A stretch of DNA of 22,385 nt from an uncultured Sulfitobacter sp. (GTDB lineage Bacteria > Pseudomonadota > Alphaproteobacteria > Rhodobacterales > Rhodobacteraceae): NCBI GenBank assembly GCA_937923365.1, contig CALAIJ010000002.1:1-22385 (forward strand). Direction: 5' to 3'. This document shows, one piece after another, positions 7,791 through 15,324 of the stretch. The translations under genes and the position numbers were made by a program. Under the pieces are notes generated by a model that saw nothing but the letters and a program-made list of their open reading frames with translations, did no database searches and had not been told where the DNA came from. The first letter of the stretch is position 1. Every line of letters starts with the position of its first letter.

Positions 7791-10025
7791 TCAGCGATCG
7801 CCACCCTGAGGGGTCGGACCCTGACTGCCGGACCCTGAACTTCCGCCGCCGAAGATATCGGTCAGCACCTGATCGATGATGTTGCCTGTGCTGGAGCCGC
7901 CGCCGTTGTCTTCGTTCGAGACGGGCAAAGGCTGGCTGGGGGCGGGCTCTTCCTGAGCAAAGTTGCTGAGCGGTGCAGGCGTGGCCATGGGCAGCGGGTT
8001 GTCAGGCAGGCCTTTGTGCACGCGGCTCATCGCTTCGCGCCAGATGTCGGTGGGCAGGCCACCCCCCGTCACGCCTTTGAGCGGTGTGTTATCGTCATAG
8101 CCCATCCAGACCCCTGCGACGTAGTCAGCCGAGAAGCCGATGAACCACGCGTCCTTGGCAGCCGATGTCGTGCCCGTCTTGCCCGCCAGTTGACGCCCGC
8201 CAAACTGCGCGCGGGTGCCCGTGCCTTCAGAGATGACCTTTTCCATCATGTAGACCAGTTGCTGCGCTGCGGGCTCCTGAATGACGCGCTCTCCGATGCC
8301 GCCACCGGTGCCCATCAAAGGTTCGGTGTCACCCATCAGGCGCAATTCGATCAGGCCGTAGGGCGTGACTGACGACCCCCCGTTCAGGATGCCCGCATAA
8401 GCGCCTGTCATCTCAATTAATGTGCTTTCGGACGCGCCCAGTGCCAGCGCGGGGCCAGCGGCCAGATCGCTTTTGATGCCGAATTGTTCAGCCACCTGTG
8501 ACACCAGTTCGCGGCCCACACTTTCGGATATCTTGACGGCCGGAATGTTCAGGGACTTTTTCAGCGCCTCGGTCAAGGTCACCATCCCCTTGAAGTTCTT
8601 GGTGTAGTTCTTGGGGCACCACTGGCCCGATCCGGGGATGTTGATGCAATAGGCATCGTCCAAAATCAGGTCGTTGGGTGAATAGCCCAGATCAAGGGCC
8701 GCGGCATAAACAAACGGTTTGAACACGGAGCCCGTCTGCCGCTTGGCCTGCGTGGCGCGGTTGAACGCACCTGCAACCTTGGTTTTGCGCCCGCCCACCA
8801 TGGCGCGCACGGCGCCGTCTGCGGACATCACAATGATCGCGGCCTGCGCTTTGGAGCCTTTGCGCACCTTGTTGTCGAACACCCACTTCAGACCTTCCTC
8901 GGCGGCCCTTTGCATGCGCTGGTCCAGCGTGGTCTTGATGATGACGTCTTCAGTGGTGTTGCGGGTGAAAAATTCCGGCCCTGTGGACATCACCCAATCG
9001 GCAAAATAGCCGCCCGCCTTGGCCTCGGCAGCTTCGCTGAGCACGGCGGGGGTGGCTTGGGCCGCCTTGGTTTTTTCGTCCGACAGGTAGCCTTGTTCAT
9101 TCATCAGACGCAGCACGGTCGCGGCGCGATTCTGGCTGCGGTCCAGATTGCTGGTCGGCGACAGGCTGCTGGGGGCCGTCAAAAGCCCCGCCAGCATTGC
9201 ACCCTCTGCGGCAGAAACGGCAGAGGCAGGCTTGCCAAAGAATCGCTGTGCCGCGGCCTCGGCCCCGTATGCGCCGCCGCCCATATAGGCGCGATTCAGG
9301 TAGATCGACAGGATGTCATCCTTGGAATATTTGACCTCCATCGCCATGGCATAAAGCGCCTCTTTGGCTTTGCGCTGGATGTTGCCCGCGCGGCAGGCCT
9401 TTTCGTATTCCTTTTCGGTCTGGCCGGAGGACGGATCAAACGGTTCGCCCAGACAAATCAGCTTGGCCACCTGCTGCGTGATCGTGGAGCCGCCGTGGCC
9501 CGATAGCGGCCCGCGCCCTTCGGAAAGGTTAATGCGCACCGCAGAGGCGATGCCGCGCGGGCTGATCCCGAAATGGCGGTAGAACCGTTTGTCTTCCGTG
9601 GCGATGACCGCGTTCTTGAGGTGCTCGGACACACTGTCTGCTGTGACCACACCGCCGAACTGGTCGCCGCGCCACGCGTAGACGTCGCCATTGCGGTCCA
9701 GCAGTGTGACAGAGCCGCGCGCGCGGCCGTCCAGCAGCGCCCCAAGCGGCGGCAGCGTCGTGTAGAAGTAGCCAACAGCCAGGGCGAGCGCGATGCAGAC
9801 CACGGCGGTGATACGCCATGTGATTGTCCAGATCAGCCGGAAAACCCAGCGGATCGCCGCAGACAGCAATCCAAGAATACCGCCGCGGCGCACCGGCTTG
9901 CGCTTGGCGGCCTTACGCTTGGCCGCCGGCTTTTTGACAGGCTTCTTCTTGGCGGTTGCTGTCGCCTTGGAGGCATACCGCTTGTCCGCCACTAACGGGC
10001 GTCGTGGTTTACGTGAATCACTCAT
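7791..10025 (-). CDS. mrcA: Class A penicillin-binding protein (PBP1A-type transglycosylase/transpeptidase)
   Basis: This 744-residue bifunctional enzyme polymerises and crosslinks peptidoglycan on the periplasmic face. A Lys/Arg-rich cytoplasmic tail (1-48) precedes one membrane helix (about 70-90). The GT51 domain shows EDKRFYRH (catalytic E144), GGSTITQQVAK (178-188) and RKAKEALYA (218-226). The transpeptidase has TGSVFKPF with S433 and K436, SLN at 491-493, and KTGTTSAAKD from 616. Between GGSTITQQVAK and RKAKEALYA lies an insert bounded by C191 and C211, and the transpeptidase has C460 and C470; each pair could form a disulfide. The tail beyond 675 is low-complexity Pro then Gly/Ser. Length is normal for PBP1A. 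It is divergent from glnK and has a good candidate promoter (10058-10086). Confidence 0.96.
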   Translation of the reverse strand: MSDSRKPRRPLVADKRYASKATATAKKKPVKKPAAKRKAAKRKPVRRGGILGLLSAAIRWVFRLIWTITWRITAVVCIALALAVGYFYTTLPPLGALLDGRARGSVTLLDRNGDVYAWRGDQFGGVVTADSVSEHLKNAVIATEDKRFYRHFGISPRGIASAVRINLSEGRGPLSGHGGSTITQQVAKLICLGEPFDPSSGQTEKEYEKACRAGNIQRKAKEALYAMAMEVKYSKDDILSIYLNRAYMGGGAYGAEAAAQRFFGKPASAVSAAEGAMLAGLLTAPSSLSPTSNLDRSQNRAATVLRLMNEQGYLSDEKTKAAQATPAVLSEAAEAKAGGYFADWVMSTGPEFFTRNTTEDVIIKTTLDQRMQRAAEEGLKWVFDNKVRKGSKAQAAIIVMSADGAVRAMVGGRKTKVAGAFNRATQAKRQTGSVFKPFVYAAALDLGYSPNDLILDDAYCINIPGSGQWCPKNYTKNFKGMVTLTEALKKSLNIPAVKISESVGRELVSQVAEQFGIKSDLAAGPALALGASESTLIEMTGAYAGILNGGSSVTPYGLIELRLMGDTEPLMGTGGGIGERVIQEPAAQQLVYMMEKVISEGTGTRAQFGGRQLAGKTGTTSAAKDAWFIGFSADYVAGVWMGYDDNTPLKGVTGGGLPTDIWREAMSRVHKGLPDNPLPMATPAPLSNFAQEEPAPSQPLPVSNEDNGGGSSTGNIIDQVLTDIFGGGSSGSGSQGPTPQGGDR

Positions 10026-10057
10026 ACTGGCTGCCTGCTCGGGCTGATTTTTCAGGG

Positions 10058-10086
10058 ATCATAGACGTCTTGCAGGGGTTTGTTTA
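10058..10086 (-). promoter_or_regulatory. Candidate sigma-70 promoter for mrcA
   Basis: On the minus strand TAAACA (4/6 to TTGACA) and TATGAT (5/6 to TATAAT) are spaced by exactly 17 bases, about 33 bases ahead of the mrcA start. This gives a short leader of about 25 bases. The match is by eye only. Confidence 0.5.
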
Positions 10087-10127
10087 GCGCTGCGTTGCGC
10101 AATCGGCGTCAATTTACTGATCAAAAT

Positions 10128-10621
<494 letters not shown>

Positions 10622-10660
10622 CCCCAGAAACGACAGCACTCCAACGAGGGAAACCAACAG

Positions 10661-11983
10661 ATGAACCTGTCCTACAAACTTCTTTTGACGGCGGCAGCGG
10701 TGGGCTTGCCCACTGCGGGCTTTGCGCAAGCTGCAGAGACGCCGACACTGGCCGACATCGGCTTTATCTTTAACACCTTCATGTTCCTGGTCGCAGGCTT
10801 TCTGGTGTTCTTTATGGCCGCCGGTTTCGCCATGCTGGAGGCCGGTCTGGTCCGCAGCAAAAACGTCACCATGCAGCTGACCAAGAACGTGGCCCTGTTC
10901 AGCCTCGCCTCCATTGCCTACTTCGTTGTGGGCTACAATCTGATGTACCCGGGGGACGGCAACTGGATCAGCGAAGGCATCCTTGGCGCGATCTCCCTCA
11001 CCGGGTTGGAGCCTGTGGGCCTTGAAGGCGCAGAGCCTGATCTGACCTATGCCTCCGTCGGGTCGGACTTCTTCTTTCAGTTGATGTTCTGCGCGGCCAC
11101 GGCCTCCATCGTGTCGGGTGCCTTGGCAGAACGGATCAAACTGTGGCCGTTTCTGATTTTCGTGATCGTGCTGACCGGTCTGATCTACCCCATCCAGGCG
11201 TCCTGGAAGTGGGGCGGCGGGTTCCTTGACGGCATGGGTTTTCAGGACTTTGCCGGCTCCACCGTGGTGCACTCGGTTGGTGGCTGGGCTGCCTTGGCAG
11301 GCGCGCTGATCCTTGGGCCGCGTATCGGCAAGTACAAGAACGGTCGCGTCAACCCGATGCCCGGTTCCAACCTTGCGCTGGCAACACTGGGTATGTTCAT
11401 CCTGTGGCTGGGCTGGTTCGGCTTTAACGGTGGCTCGCAACTCTATATGGACACTGCGGGCAACGTGGCGGACATCTCCCGCATCTTCTCCAACACCAAC
11501 ACGGCGGCGGCAGGTGGTGCGATTGCGGCCCTTGTGCTCACACAAGTGCTCTACAAGAAGCCTGACCTTACGATGATCCTGAACGGCGCGCTTGCCGGTC
11601 TGGTCTCCATCACAGCCGAGCCGCTGACGCCCAATCTTGTTGAGGCAACGCTGATCGGCATGGTCGGTGGCGTGATCGTGGTCTTTGCGGTGCCGTTCCT
11701 CGACAAGCTCAAGATCGACGACGTTGTCGGCGCGATCCCTGTGCACCTGTTTGCAGGCATCTGGGGCACCATCGCGGTGGTCTTTACCAACTCTGCGGCA
11801 AACCTTGGCACACAGCTTTATGCGATTGTGGTTGTGGGTATCTTTGTCTTCGTGGTGTCCGGCGTGGTCTGGTTCATCCTCAAGACAGTGACGGGTATCC
11901 GCGTCAGCGAAGAGGCAGAGATCAACGGTCTTGATACCAGCGAGCTGGGCATGGAAGCCTACCCCGAGTTCTCCAAAGGCTGA
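10661..11983 (+). CDS. amtB: Ammonium transporter AmtB
   Basis: A 440-residue Amt/Mep/Rh channel. A cleavable signal peptide (MNLSYKLLLTAAAVGLP, cleavage probably after AQA near residue 24) precedes eleven membrane helices. The conduction-site residues are present: D196 in FQDFAGSTVVHS, the twin histidines H204 and H362 (GAIPVHLFAG), and FGFN near 253-256. The cytoplasmic C-terminus (SEEAEINGLDTSELGMEAYPEF) is the conserved region that contacts GlnK. The ribosome site GAGGGAAA lies about ten bases upstream. It is co-transcribed with glnK and ends at a strong intrinsic terminator. The protein imports ammonium under nitrogen limitation. I see no missing key residue. Confidence 0.97.
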   Translation: MNLSYKLLLTAAAVGLPTAGFAQAAETPTLADIGFIFNTFMFLVAGFLVFFMAAGFAMLEAGLVRSKNVTMQLTKNVALFSLASIAYFVVGYNLMYPGDGNWISEGILGAISLTGLEPVGLEGAEPDLTYASVGSDFFFQLMFCAATASIVSGALAERIKLWPFLIFVIVLTGLIYPIQASWKWGGGFLDGMGFQDFAGSTVVHSVGGWAALAGALILGPRIGKYKNGRVNPMPGSNLALATLGMFILWLGWFGFNGGSQLYMDTAGNVADISRIFSNTNTAAAGGAIAALVLTQVLYKKPDLTMILNGALAGLVSITAEPLTPNLVEATLIGMVGGVIVVFAVPFLDKLKIDDVVGAIPVHLFAGIWGTIAVVFTNSAANLGTQLYAIVVVGIFVFVVSGVVWFILKTVTGIRVSEEAEINGLDTSELGMEAYPEFSKG

Positions 11984-12008
11984 TCTTCTTCCCAACCTTT
12001 GGCACTGG

Positions 12009-12038
12009 AAACCCGGCCTTACGAGGCCGGGTTTTTTT
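12009..12038 (+). terminator. Intrinsic terminator of glnK-amtB
   Basis: AAACCCGGCCT (12009-12019) pairs with AGGCCGGGTTT (12024-12034) around a TACG tetraloop. A run of seven T (12032-12038) completes a textbook rho-independent terminator 26 bases after the amtB stop. Confidence 0.95.
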
Positions 12039-12048
12039 GTGAGGGGAT

Positions 12049-12116
12049 GGTGCACCACAGGTGCACCTTACGAGCTCGGATATGGATCACTGCGTAAGGT
12101 GGGCCTCTGGCCCACC
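12049..12116. repeat. REP-like cluster of palindromes between amtB and the aminotransferase
   Basis: Three nested structures sit here. GGTGCACC, itself a palindrome, occurs twice (12049-12056 and 12060-12067) at an 11-base period. CACCTTACG (12064-12072) and CGTAAGGTG (12093-12101) form a perfect nine-base inverted repeat. GGTGGGCC (12098-12105) pairs with GGCCCACC (12109-12116) around a three-base loop. The last hairpin lies 16 bases after the aminotransferase stop and may terminate that transcript although no T-run follows. The style, a conserved stem preceded by CGTAAGGTGGGC, recalls the dispersed REP/BIME elements of proteobacteria; that needs a genome-wide copy count. Confidence 0.6.
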
Positions 12117-12131
12117 CCGCTGCATCAAACG

Positions 12132-13316
12132 CTAGACGCCCACGTCGACAATCGCACGCGCCAGCAGGGGTGCGGTTTCAAGGTTCAGGCCCGCAATGTT
12201 CATGCGGCTATCGCCGATCATGTAGATGCCGTGTTCTTCCCGCAGCGTCTTGACCTTGTCAGGTGTCGTGCCCAGCAACGAAAACATGCCACGGTGCTGT
12301 GCCAGAAATCCGAACCGGTCAGAGCCGGAAAGCCGCTGCAATTCACCCGCCAGTGTCTCGCGCAGCTTGAGCATGCCCAGACGCACATCCTCAAGCTCTG
12401 CCATCCAGTTCGCGCGGAGGGTCTCATCCTGAAGGATCATCGTCACCAGCCGCGCCCCGTGGTCCGGCGGAAAGCTGTAGTTCAACCGGTTCAGCGAGGC
12501 CAAGGTGCCTTGGTTCAGCGCCTGCGCAGACGTGTCAGCCGAAACCACCATCAAGATGCCTGTGCGTTCACGGTAGATGCCAAAGTTCTTGGAGCAGCTG
12601 GCCGCAATCAGACATTCAGGCAGGCTGGCCGCAATCTTGCGGGTGGCGGCCGCATCCGCATCCAGCCCGTCGCCAAAGCCCTGATAGGCAATGTCGATCA
12701 TCGGGGTGGCGCCGGTTTCTTGCAACAAGGCAATCACCGCATCCCATTCGGCCGTGTTCAGGTTGGCACCCGTCGGGTTGTGGCAGCAGCCGTGCAGCAG
12801 CACCACATCGCCCGCTTTGGCCTGCCGAAGGTCAGCCATCATACCGTCAAAATCGACGCCCCGTGTTTCATCGTCAAAGTACCTGTAGCGCAGGGTTTCC
12901 ATGCCCAGATACTCCAGAATGGAGATGTGGTTTGGCCATGTCGGGTCGGACACAAAGACACGCGCATCAGGCCGCGCCATCTTTACCATCTCGAAGGCCT
13001 GGCGCACCGCACCAGTCCCGCCCGGTGTGGCGGCGGCGGCGATGTTGGCGCGCGGCACCGCGTCGCCCAGAACCAAACCGATCATTGCATCGCCAAAGGC
13101 CGGATCCCCAATCAGGCCTGTATAGACTTTGGTGTTCTGCGCCTCCCACAACAGCTGCTCTGCCTCTTTGACAGAGCGCATGATGGGCGTGAGGCCCGTG
13201 GCATCCTTGTAGACACCAACGCCGAGGTCGATCTTGGTATCGCGCGGGTCCTCTCGGTAAGCTTTGGCAATGGCCATGATGCCATCCACGGGCTGCGGCT
13301 TGAGTGTCTCGAACAT
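12132..13316 (-). CDS. Aromatic/aspartate aminotransferase (class I, TyrB/AspC type)
   Basis: This 394-residue fold-type I PLP enzyme matches the AspC/TyrB branch along its whole length. Visible elements are VGVYKDATG (33-41), CHNPTG (178-183), D208 and Y211 of MIDIAYQGF, the PLP-lysine K243 in SCSKNFGIYRERTG, the phosphate-binding R251, and the substrate carboxylate arginine R371 in DSRMNIAGL. It swaps amino groups between aspartate, tyrosine or phenylalanine and 2-oxoglutarate in the cytoplasm. The ATG at 13316 shares one base with the stop of the sulfurtransferase gene (TAATG), so the two are coupled. Aspartate aminotransferases also act as cysteine aminotransferases, which would feed that neighbour. 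Aromatic versus aspartate preference cannot be decided here. Confidence 0.93.
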   Translation of the reverse strand: MFETLKPQPVDGIMAIAKAYREDPRDTKIDLGVGVYKDATGLTPIMRSVKEAEQLLWEAQNTKVYTGLIGDPAFGDAMIGLVLGDAVPRANIAAAATPGGTGAVRQAFEMVKMARPDARVFVSDPTWPNHISILEYLGMETLRYRYFDDETRGVDFDGMMADLRQAKAGDVVLLHGCCHNPTGANLNTAEWDAVIALLQETGATPMIDIAYQGFGDGLDADAAATRKIAASLPECLIAASCSKNFGIYRERTGILMVVSADTSAQALNQGTLASLNRLNYSFPPDHGARLVTMILQDETLRANWMAELEDVRLGMLKLRETLAGELQRLSGSDRFGFLAQHRGMFSLLGTTPDKVKTLREEHGIYMIGDSRMNIAGLNLETAPLLARAIVDVGV

Positions 13317-14170
13317 TATGCTTCTCCGGTGGCGACGGGCACGGTGGGGAACATGCCCCATTCCGTCCATGATCCGTCATAAAGGGACCAATGGCGGTGG
13401 CCCAGACGCTCAAGCGCCAATGCCAGCACGGCAGCGGTCACACCCGAACCACAAGACGTGATAACGGGCTTGGAAAGATCAACGCCAGCCGCCTCGAATA
13501 TGGCGCGGGTTTCCTCGATGGATTTCATCGTCTTGTCCGCGTTCAGCAGCGTTCCAAACGGCACGTTGCGCGATCCGGGGATGTGGCCTGCGCGCAGGCC
13601 TTCGCGCGGCTCTGGCGCGTCGCCGCGAAACCGCTCTGCGGCGCGGGCATCCACAATCTGCGGATCGCCCAGTTTGGAGGCATGGGCCACCTGCGTCACA
13701 TCCCGCACCAGCTGGTTCTGGAACCGCACCGTCATGTGACGGTCGCGCACGATGGGCGGCATGTCTTCGGTGGGGTGCCCTTCGGCGACCCACTTGGGCA
13801 GGCCACCGTCCAGGACTGCAACATTTTCCTGGCCCATCAGCTTGAACAGCCACCAGACGCGGGCGGCGGACATCAGGCCCGCGCCGTCGTAGACCACCAC
13901 CTGATGGCCGTCGCCCACACCCATCGCCCGCAGGCGGGACATGAATTTCTCGACCGGAGGGGCCATATGCGGCAGGTCAGAGCGCGCATCGGCAATGTCA
14001 TCAATGTCAAAGAAACGCGCGCCGGGGATATGGCACTCTCCATATTCGGCACGGGGGTCGCGGCCCGCATCCGGCAGATACCAAGAGCCGTCCAACACCC
14101 GCAAATCGGGATCGGAGAGGTGTTTGGCCAACCACTCGGTTGAAACAAGTGTCTTGGGATCGTCGGCCAT
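13316..14170 (-). CDS. sseA: 3-mercaptopyruvate/thiosulfate sulfurtransferase (two-domain rhodanese)
   Basis: This 284-residue protein has two rhodanese domains. The inactive N-terminal one spans about 1-145 with HIPGARFFDIDDIAD; the catalytic one spans about 155-284 with GHIPGSRNVPF and the active loop SCGSGVTA around C240. CGSGV loops mark mercaptopyruvate sulfurtransferases rather than thiosulfate rhodaneses (CRKGV). The enzyme takes sulfur from 3-mercaptopyruvate to a cysteine persulfide and releases pyruvate; thiol acceptors then give H2S or sulfane sulfur. The ATG at 14170 has AAAGGTG seven bases before it; a GTG three codons upstream lies in that ribosome site. A TTGACG about 35 bases further upstream may be its -35 box. 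It is coupled to the aminotransferase by a one-base overlap. Confidence 0.94.
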   Translation of the reverse strand: MADDPKTLVSTEWLAKHLSDPDLRVLDGSWYLPDAGRDPRAEYGECHIPGARFFDIDDIADARSDLPHMAPPVEKFMSRLRAMGVGDGHQVVVYDGAGLMSAARVWWLFKLMGQENVAVLDGGLPKWVAEGHPTEDMPPIVRDRHMTVRFQNQLVRDVTQVAHASKLGDPQIVDARAAERFRGDAPEPREGLRAGHIPGSRNVPFGTLLNADKTMKSIEETRAIFEAAGVDLSKPVITSCGSGVTAAVLALALERLGHRHWSLYDGSWTEWGMFPTVPVATGEA

Positions 14171-14230
14171 GGGCAGCACCTTTAGCTATGTCGGGTCACT
14201 CACTGATTACCGTCAAGGCAGGGGTGCTTG

Positions 14231-14268
14231 CAAGAGCGGGCGACGCCAGATGGCACCGCCCGCTCTTG
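14231..14268 (-). terminator. Long hairpin after the glycine-rich protein gene
   Basis: CAAGAGCGGGCG (14231-14242) pairs perfectly over 12 bases with CGCCCGCTCTTG (14257-14268). An inner GCC/GGC stem forms above a small internal loop. It lies 19 bases past the stop of the glycine-rich gene and before sseA, so it probably ends or stabilises the former's message. No U-run follows on either strand. Confidence 0.65.
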
Positions 14269-14286
14269 GATCATATCAAAGACGGG

Positions 14287-14577
14287 TTACTTGCCCATCG
14301 CGTTCTTGACAGCGCCAACAACGGCCAGCACAACGCCACCGCCTACGCCACCACCAGCAACCTGGCCGATGATCGAGCCAAGGCCCATGCCGCCGGAAGC
14401 CGCATCACCAGCCGCAGCGCCACCAGCACCCAGCATGCCGAGGATAGAAGCACCAAGGCCGCCACCAACAATACCAGAGATCGAGTTGATCAGCGTACCC
14501 TGGTCAAGGCCGCCAAGCACTTTACCAACCACGTTGCCGCCAACAGCGCCGGACAGAAGGCCAATAATCATTTCCAT
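14287..14577 (-). CDS. Small glycine-rich hydrophobic protein of unknown function
   Basis: The protein has 96 residues, 31 of them glycine, with only six charged residues (E2, K19, D25, D58, K91, K96). It has Gly-zipper-like stretches (GIVGGGLGASILGMLGAGG, 35-53; AGGGVGGGVVLAVVGAV, 74-90) that could pack in or on a membrane. No signal peptide, cysteine or catalytic motif is seen, and it is not an RTX repeat protein. From memory, similar short proteins recur across proteobacteria as conserved hypotheticals; I do not know a function. The start is good: AAGGAA lies seven bases before the ATG at 14577. It stands alone between a leader with unusual structure, a CtrA-type box upstream, and a hairpin downstream. 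The careful control region argues for a regulated, expressed gene. Confidence 0.85.
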   Translation of the reverse strand: MEMIIGLLSGAVGGNVVGKVLGGLDQGTLINSISGIVGGGLGASILGMLGAGGAAAGDAASGGMGLGSIIGQVAGGGVGGGVVLAVVGAVKNAMGK

Positions 14578-14591
14578 AGTGTATTCCTTAA

Positions 14592-14636
14592 GGATGCGTC
14601 TTTTACAAATGTCCGCAGAAGCATCCGGATCTGCGG
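14592..14636 (-). promoter_or_regulatory. Candidate H-type pseudoknot in the leader of the glycine-rich gene
   Basis: In the minus-strand RNA, CCGCAGA (14636-14630) pairs with UCUGCGG (14619-14613). The ten-base loop between them contains GGAUGC (14626-14621), which is perfectly complementary to GCAUCC (14597-14592) downstream. That second stem ends two bases before the Shine-Dalgarno AAGGAA (14589-14584). Folding could limit ribosome access. The stems are read directly; folding and function are inference. Confidence 0.45.
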
Positions 14637-14646
14637 CGACTAACCT

Positions 14647-14672
14647 CTAAACAAAGGTTAACGACTGCTTAA
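14647..14672. promoter_or_regulatory. CtrA-type binding box array
   Basis: TTAA (14658-14661), seven bases, TTAA (14669-14672) is a perfect match to the alphaproteobacterial CtrA box TTAA-N7-TTAA. A third half-site CTAA at 14647-14650 lies another seven bases away, so three half-sites repeat every 11 bases, on one face of the helix. It lies about 70-95 bases before the glycine-rich gene and after smpB on the same strand. In GC-rich DNA such a match is rare by chance. Confidence 0.6.
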
Positions 14673-14717
14673 GGGGAAAAGCGGCACTATTTTGCCCGTT
14701 AGCGCTGTATTCTGCGC

Positions 14718-15206
14718 TTAGCCGTTATCTTTCATCAGCCGCTGCTTCTGTCGCGACCAATCCCGCTTGGCGCTTGTCTCGCGCTTGTCATGCAGTTTTT
14801 TGCCTTTTGCGATGCCGATCTTCAGCTTGGCCATGCCGCGATGGTTGAAGTACATCACCAGCGGCACAAGCGTCATACCCTTGCGCTGGGTGGCATTCCA
14901 CAGATCGGCCAACTGCTTGCGGCTGACCAGCATCTTACGGCGGCGGCGCTCTTCGTGACCGAAGGTCTTGGCCTGTTTGTAAGGCGCGATGTAGCCGTTC
15001 ACCAGCCACAGTTCGCCATCTTCGACAGCTGCATAGCTTTCCGCGATGTTGGCCCCGCCCATGCGCAGGGACTTCACTTCGGAGCCTTCAAGGATGATGC
15101 CGCACTCAATGTCTTCCTCGATCGCGTAGTCATACCGCGCGCGGCGGTTTTCGGCGATCACCTTGTAATTCGGATCGGACTTGGAGGAAGATTTGACCTG
15201 TGCCAT
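14718..15206 (-). CDS. smpB: SsrA-binding protein SmpB
   Basis: This 162-residue protein is the tmRNA partner in trans-translation, rescuing ribosomes stalled on broken messages. It has the canonical layout: [19 protein letters not shown] (13-31), the OB-fold RNA-binding core with [19 protein letters not shown] (36-54), [17 protein letters not shown], then [10 protein letters not shown] and a basic C-terminal tail ([15 protein letters not shown]) that enters the mRNA channel. The start [14 protein letters not shown] is the only suitable one. Length is family-typical. The ssrA RNA gene was not found in the window. It is divergent from the SGNH hydrolase across 118 bases that contain an eight-base dyad. 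Confidence 0.97.
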   Translation of the reverse strand: MAQVKSSSKSDPNYKVIAENRRARYDYAIEEDIECGIILEGSEVKSLRMGGANIAESYAAVEDGELWLVNGYIAPYKQAKTFGHEERRRRKMLVSRKQLADLWNATQRKGMTLVPLVMYFNHRGMAKLKIGIAKGKKLHDKRETSAKRDWSRQKQRLMKDNG

Positions 15207-15255
15207 GCAGGGGATGTAGAGCGCGACAGGCCAAGGCGCAAGACCGGGGCAGAAA

Positions 15256-15288
15256 CAGAAATCTCTCTAAAATTCTTAGCGATTTCTG
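15256..15288. repeat. Inverted repeat in the smpB / hydrolase divergent region
   Basis: CAGAAATC (15256-15263) and GATTTCTG (15281-15288) form a perfect eight-base dyad around an AT-rich 17-base spacer. Centred between two divergent genes, it could be a shared operator. No known regulator motif is recognised, and no convincing promoter boxes were seen. Confidence 0.4.
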
Positions 15289-15324
15289 CAAGGCTTCGAG
15301 GCGAAACTGCGATAAGGCAGAGAC

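Noticed and set aside
7791..7990. Gly/Ser-rich tail of the PBP as an RTX-like secretion substrate feature
   Set aside because: No Asp-containing GGxGxD nonapeptides; it is low-complexity and attached to a typical PBP1A.
13317..13370. Aminotransferase start 18 codons upstream
   Set aside because: The added Arg/His-rich residues lie in the end of sseA in another frame, and the family N-terminus starts at 13316.
11931..13382. Long plus-strand open frame opposite the aminotransferase
   Set aside because: It runs through the amtB terminator and REP-like palindromes and mirrors a fully conserved PLP enzyme.
14578..14717. ssrA (tmRNA) gene beside smpB
   Set aside because: The gap is only 140 bases, with no tRNA-like end; ssrA needs about 350 bases.
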